From NCBI GenBank assembly GCA_013398055.1, contig VZRS01014858.1:18196-82195 (forward strand): DNA of 64,000 nt. Reading direction: 5' to 3'. The translations under genes were made by a program, and so were the position numbers. The DNA comes from Ifrita kowaldi. Taxonomy: Eukaryota; Chordata; Aves; Passeriformes; Cinclosomatidae. The notes under the pieces were generated by a model. The model saw only the letters and a program-made list of their open reading frames with translations. It did no database searches and was not told the origin of the DNA. Shown here one piece after another: positions 1-64,000 of the stretch. How positions within the stretch are numbered: position 1 is the first letter of the stretch; each line of letters opens with the position of its first letter.

Positions 1-22
1 CAAATACCACATGCATACTTAC

Positions 23-60408
<60,386 letters not shown>

Positions 60409-60620
60409 GGTGCAGACGGCCCGAGACCCGCTGGCGCCTCCTCCTAGGGCAGCAGGCAGGGTGAGCCGGGCGCTGCCGCCTCCCTCACGTGAGAGCCATT
60501 TCCTCACGCAGCGGGGGGGCGGTGGCCGGCACCGCGCCACCTCCCCCTCACCGCTTGACTGATGGCGCTGCGGCCGTAGCTCCAAAGGGAGGGGCTCGGG
60601 TACGGGCTCGGGCCCTGGGG
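60409..60620 (-). promoter_or_regulatory. SLC12A7: CpG-island promoter / 5'UTR of SLC12A7
   Basis: The sequence from about 59870 to 60620 is GC-rich and dense in CpG, unlike the AT-rich remainder of the window, and it covers the start codon. It holds a GGGGCGG GC-box at 60516-60522 and a 10-bp E-box palindrome at 60484-60493, and I see no TATA box. This fits a housekeeping-type promoter, though the transcription start cannot be placed from sequence alone. Confidence 0.75.
60484..60493. promoter_or_regulatory. E-box palindrome CTCACGTGAG
   Basis: A perfect 10-bp palindrome with a CACGTG core lies about 76-85 bp upstream of the exon 1 start codon inside the CpG island. bHLH-zip factors (USF, MYC/MAX, MITF/TFE type) bind such sites. 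Whether it is in the promoter or the 5'UTR is unknown. Confidence 0.45.
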
Positions 60621-61794
60621 CATCCTCTCTTTTTCAAACCTTGCCTTACAGTTATCCTTACAGCGCTAAGACCACCAGGCTGCTGCTCCTCTGATCCCGC
60701 CAGGCAGAAACTACCTTCCAAAGGAAACCAGAGCCAGGCTGTAAGACCTTAATCCTCCAGATCACTGAACGGATGACAGCATCCAGAAGGCCCAAGCAGG
60801 AGATTTATGATCACCTTTTGGACAAGTGGAGGAGAAAGTCCACTGCGTGCCTTTGGACTACCAGGAGATAAAGATGGTTCCAAGAAATCTGCTCTCCTAC
60901 ACAGCAGACATGATTTGCAGTGGACAGGTCAAGATCCTGTGATTCAGGCTGAAGTCACCATTTAAACTCTGACCAGAAGTGAAGCAGATTCAGAGTCAGT
61001 GGATGAGCAGTGTATCAAATTACATATTAATGATGTAGCACTAGTGATGAGATATAGCTCTTGTTTACCTCCAACTTCCATCTCAAAGGAGATTGTAGCA
61101 TCTCCACTCCAAAAGTAGAGAAAACAGATTTAGAACCCAAGGGCATTTTTCTTGTCTCCTGCTCTTCTACCTTCTCAAGCAAAGTGCTAGAATAAAGCAG
61201 AAAGACTATTCATGTCAGTCTATATCTGTGTCTTTTGGAAGAGGACTCTGGTTGTTTTGTGGGTCCCATACCTCATTGGGATGGAAGATGTCTATGTAAC
61301 ACTACAGTCTGTCCCACAGCATAGAGACCTTCAGAGAAGGGGGTAGGGAGAGTGATTCTGGCCACCAAAGGTGGCAGTGAGGTGGCAGATGTGGAGATGG
61401 TGGGGCAGCTAGAAAAGGACAGGGAGAGATGCACGGTAACATTTTGATACTTGGTAATGGGCTTCCCATTCAAACCATGGTGTTAACTACAGTAATGAGA
61501 ATAGTGGCTGCATGAAAAAGGAGTTTCTTCATCCTCCCTCAGCCTTTTTCCCAAGCTTAAGAAAGCAACTAGAATGGTTTCATTGCTAAAGATAGCAGAT
61601 CTCCAATGTTAATGATGTTATCTGCAGAGGTAAGGATGTTTTGGGGCACTTTTAATGTTAAAGTTCATTTTGTTATGGTACAGACTATTATCAAAACTAA
61701 TAGTGTGAAGGAATCAGATACAATGATAAATTAGAATAGTAAATGTAATTTTGAAACATATACACAAAATAGTAATTTCTTCTTCAAAACAAGA
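60621..61794. other. Upstream flank, nothing recognised
   Basis: No exon, repeat or RNA gene recognised. GC content falls back to the window average. Confidence 0.6.
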
Positions 61795-62202
61795 ACTGGT
61801 TTTTGTCCAGGACAGAGCTAATTTTTTCATGGTGGCTGTGAGGGAGTGGAGCATGGAGCTATGTGTACCTGTCTAGGTTGTTATTCTACCCCTTCACTGT
61901 CATCACCAGGGGCAGAAACAAGGGATTCTTGCTTCTGAGAAGAAGGTCTGTGTGACAGCTGGAGGGCATGTCCACCACTGGTTTTCATTGTCCTGGGTTT
62001 GGTGAGCATATTTGCATGTAAATCACTCTTTCTTTGTACATTTTTGTTATTAGTATTGTTCCTGTTACTCTTCATTTTCTTATCTTCTTGCTGTTTCCAG
62101 TAAATTGCTCTTACCTCAACATGTAATCTCTGCGGGGAGCATCTTGTGGTTTTCTTTTTAGTGGGACTACTAAATCGGGAATACCATTCCTAAACCATGA
62201 CA
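61795..62202 (+). mobile_element. Solo or 5' LTR of an ERVL-like element
   Basis: Diverged relative of the intron 18 provirus LTRs. It shares 'ccaggacag.gctaattttt', 'gagcatatttgcatgtaaatcactctttctt', 'gttattagt', 'cttcattttcttatct' and 'tttccagtaaattg.tctta', and ends CCTAAACCATGACA. The start is eroded. Confidence 0.75.
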
Positions 62203-63679
62203 ACAGCATGCAGTGTATTAGGTATGGGATCATGTATGACCATTGAGAAGAAAATATCAATAGCTGATCATTTTTAAAGGAACATCCATCTGGTGCCTTG
62301 ACAAGTCTATTGAAGGAAACTTATGTACCATGAAGATGAAAACTGTATCATACTGCATGCACAAAAGGTTGAGTGGAGAGAAATTAGGACTGCAGCCTTC
62401 ATTTTACTCCAACCTGATATAATTTTTTTTTGTTTGTTTAAAATAGCTAAGAGCCAAAGAAAGAGTTTTGGGTGAAACCACTTTTTAATGATCAGAGGCA
62501 GCACTTCCAACTCTCTTCTGTTTCCTCTGTCATAACCATGGAGAACCATCTGATGAAAAATAGGCACAGTTCAGTGGAGCAAATATGATAAATTCCTATG
62601 GGCTTGTGGGTGGTCCCCCATTACAGGGACAACCTGTAGTGTGAGAGCTGTGGGTTTTGAACCTCTTTAAAAGTTATTGCACAATGAGGACCTTTGACTG
62701 GGAAAAGTAACTCACTTCTTAAATTTATTTGTCAATTCTTTTGAAATAGCATGAGATAAGTAAAGTTGTGATACATGTGAGATCTACCAACAGACTACTC
62801 TGATGGTATGCTTCTTGGAATAAGAAATAAAAAAACACAAAGTAGAATAAGATTTAGACATTATATAGATCTGTGTCTAAAAAGCACAATGATGGAATCA
62901 TAACATTACATGAGTGTTTTGTTAAAAAAAAAAAATGGGAAAAGCTTTCAGTTTGTGACATTCCCTGAAAGCACAGAGCTCTGCACCATCACCATCTTTC
63001 TGTTTGGAAAGATAGGAATGCAGCAGGACAGCACCAATTCAAACAGATATATCCAGATGAACCTTTAGAAGTCATTCCTCTCGTTAACAAAAATGGATTT
63101 TGATGAATATTCTGTAATACTCCCCTAAAAATAAACTAAAAACTGGAACACATGAAGATCTGTGTAAGAAACTAGTTTATATACCAAGAATAGTAGAAGG
63201 ATAAAATTAATGCTAGCAATAAGGTTGTCATTTAAAACAAGACACCTGTCTAAGGAAGTCAATGATGTCTCTAAGACACCAATACCTTAAGAACTTGTAC
63301 TATCTTTGATGTTATTAAGATATTAGAAGTAAATCACTGGAAAGAACAGAAAATACTTTTATTGTCACAGAAAAAAGTAAAGTCAGAAATAGCAAAGAAG
63401 GAAAGAAGAATGCCTAACGGTCTATGTGACTGATGAAAATCACTAATATTATGCTTTTTCAAGTCATCAGGACTCATACAGTTTATGCATGTGAAACTGA
63501 AAATAAACTAGCCACTGACTTCTTGGACTCAGGAATGTTACATTTTTAGAAACCTCAAAATCTTTAGAAATCTTGAAAAATAGGGAAAATTCCAAGAAAG
63601 GGAATGACTACCCTTGTCAATATTGAGTTATCAATACTTAAAAAGAAGAAAGAGTGGCTTAGGAAAGTTGAGCTAACTG
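62203..63679. other. Upstream flank between LTR and gag-like remnant
   Basis: No clear coding or repeat sequence and no primer binding site after the LTR. It could be eroded proviral interior or ordinary flank. Confidence 0.5.
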
Positions 63680-64000
63680 GTCATTGCAATATGCTGGGCC
63701 TTGGCATATGCCTATCACACACTGCTAGGTACTGTAGGGCAGCAGATAAAGGTGAAGGGGAAGGAAGATAAATCAGCAGTACAGATCAGAGATTCTGATA
63801 CCCAACGTGGACGTTCCCCAGACAGAAAGTACATCCAACGAAGTGAGCTGTGGAAATTCCTGTGTGACAGTGGGGAAGACACAAAGAAGTGGGGTGGACA
63901 GCCCACTTCTGCACTGGCAGCATGAGTGCATGAATTAAAGGAGCGCAAGTCTCAGAAAAGAAACTTTACTAAAAAGGAAGTTGCCTGTAGCCAATCTGCC
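63680..64000 (+). pseudogene. ERVL-like gag remnant, runs off window
   Basis: 'atgctgggccttggcatatgcctatcacacactgctaggtactg' parallels 'gtgctgggccctggctactatttattgggcattactcgatactag' near 11170 in the intron 18 provirus. The frame is open for 74 codons (63701-63925) and then stops. It has the same strand as the LTR at 61795-62202, so the two may be parts of one old provirus. Confidence 0.5.

Noticed and set aside
60489..60752. Plus-strand ORF as an antisense gene from a bidirectional promoter
   Set aside because: The ORF is open only because of GC content. No domain, no downstream exon seen.

Overview
The window is vertebrate nuclear DNA, most likely from a bird. Coding sequence is split into about two dozen small exons with GT-AG or GC-AG introns. 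The intervening DNA carries CR1 LINE fragments and avian-type endogenous retrovirus LTRs. There are no operons, CRISPR arrays or other prokaryotic structures, and I found no undescribed 'system'. The notable content is isoform structure in one transporter gene and the retroelements around it.

One host gene fills almost the whole window on the minus strand: SLC12A7, encoding the K-Cl cotransporter KCC4. I placed 22 main coding exons plus one optional cassette exon, from the start codon at 60408 down to a donor site at position 22. Reading phases agree at every junction. About 1,003 codons are present without the cassette and about 1,042 with it. Only the last part of the C-terminus lies beyond the left edge. 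KCC4 rather than KCC2 (SLC12A5) is supported by the first-exon N-terminus, the large extracellular loop and the C-terminal exon.

Three gene-structure points stand out. First, a 117-bp in-frame cassette (2379-2495) carries the KCC2-type block containing the RGSIRR motif around KCC2 Ser940, which I recall as absent from mammalian KCC4. Second, a second possible first exon (55702-55741) would give a short alternative N-terminus, resembling the KCC2a/KCC2b arrangement. Third, exon 19 uses a GC rather than GT donor.

Layout from right to left: 64000-60620 is upstream flank with an old ERVL-type solo LTR (61795-62202) and a gag-like remnant at the edge. 60620-59870 is a CpG island with the promoter and exon 1. 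60302-47606 is a long first intron with exon 1b, CR1 copies and a CA repeat. 47605-7049 holds exons 2-21. 7048-23 holds the cassette and exon 23.

Intron 18 is about 91% a decayed, internally deleted ERVL-like provirus (9933-13648) lying antisense to the gene. Other repeats are an LTR at 3990-5176 that runs into an assembly gap, a solo LTR at 7776-8326, and CR1 copies near 6.3, 17, 27, 40.6, 50-51, 52, 53.3 and 59.8 kb. An exact 162-bp duplication around a single N at 50291 looks like an assembly join artefact.
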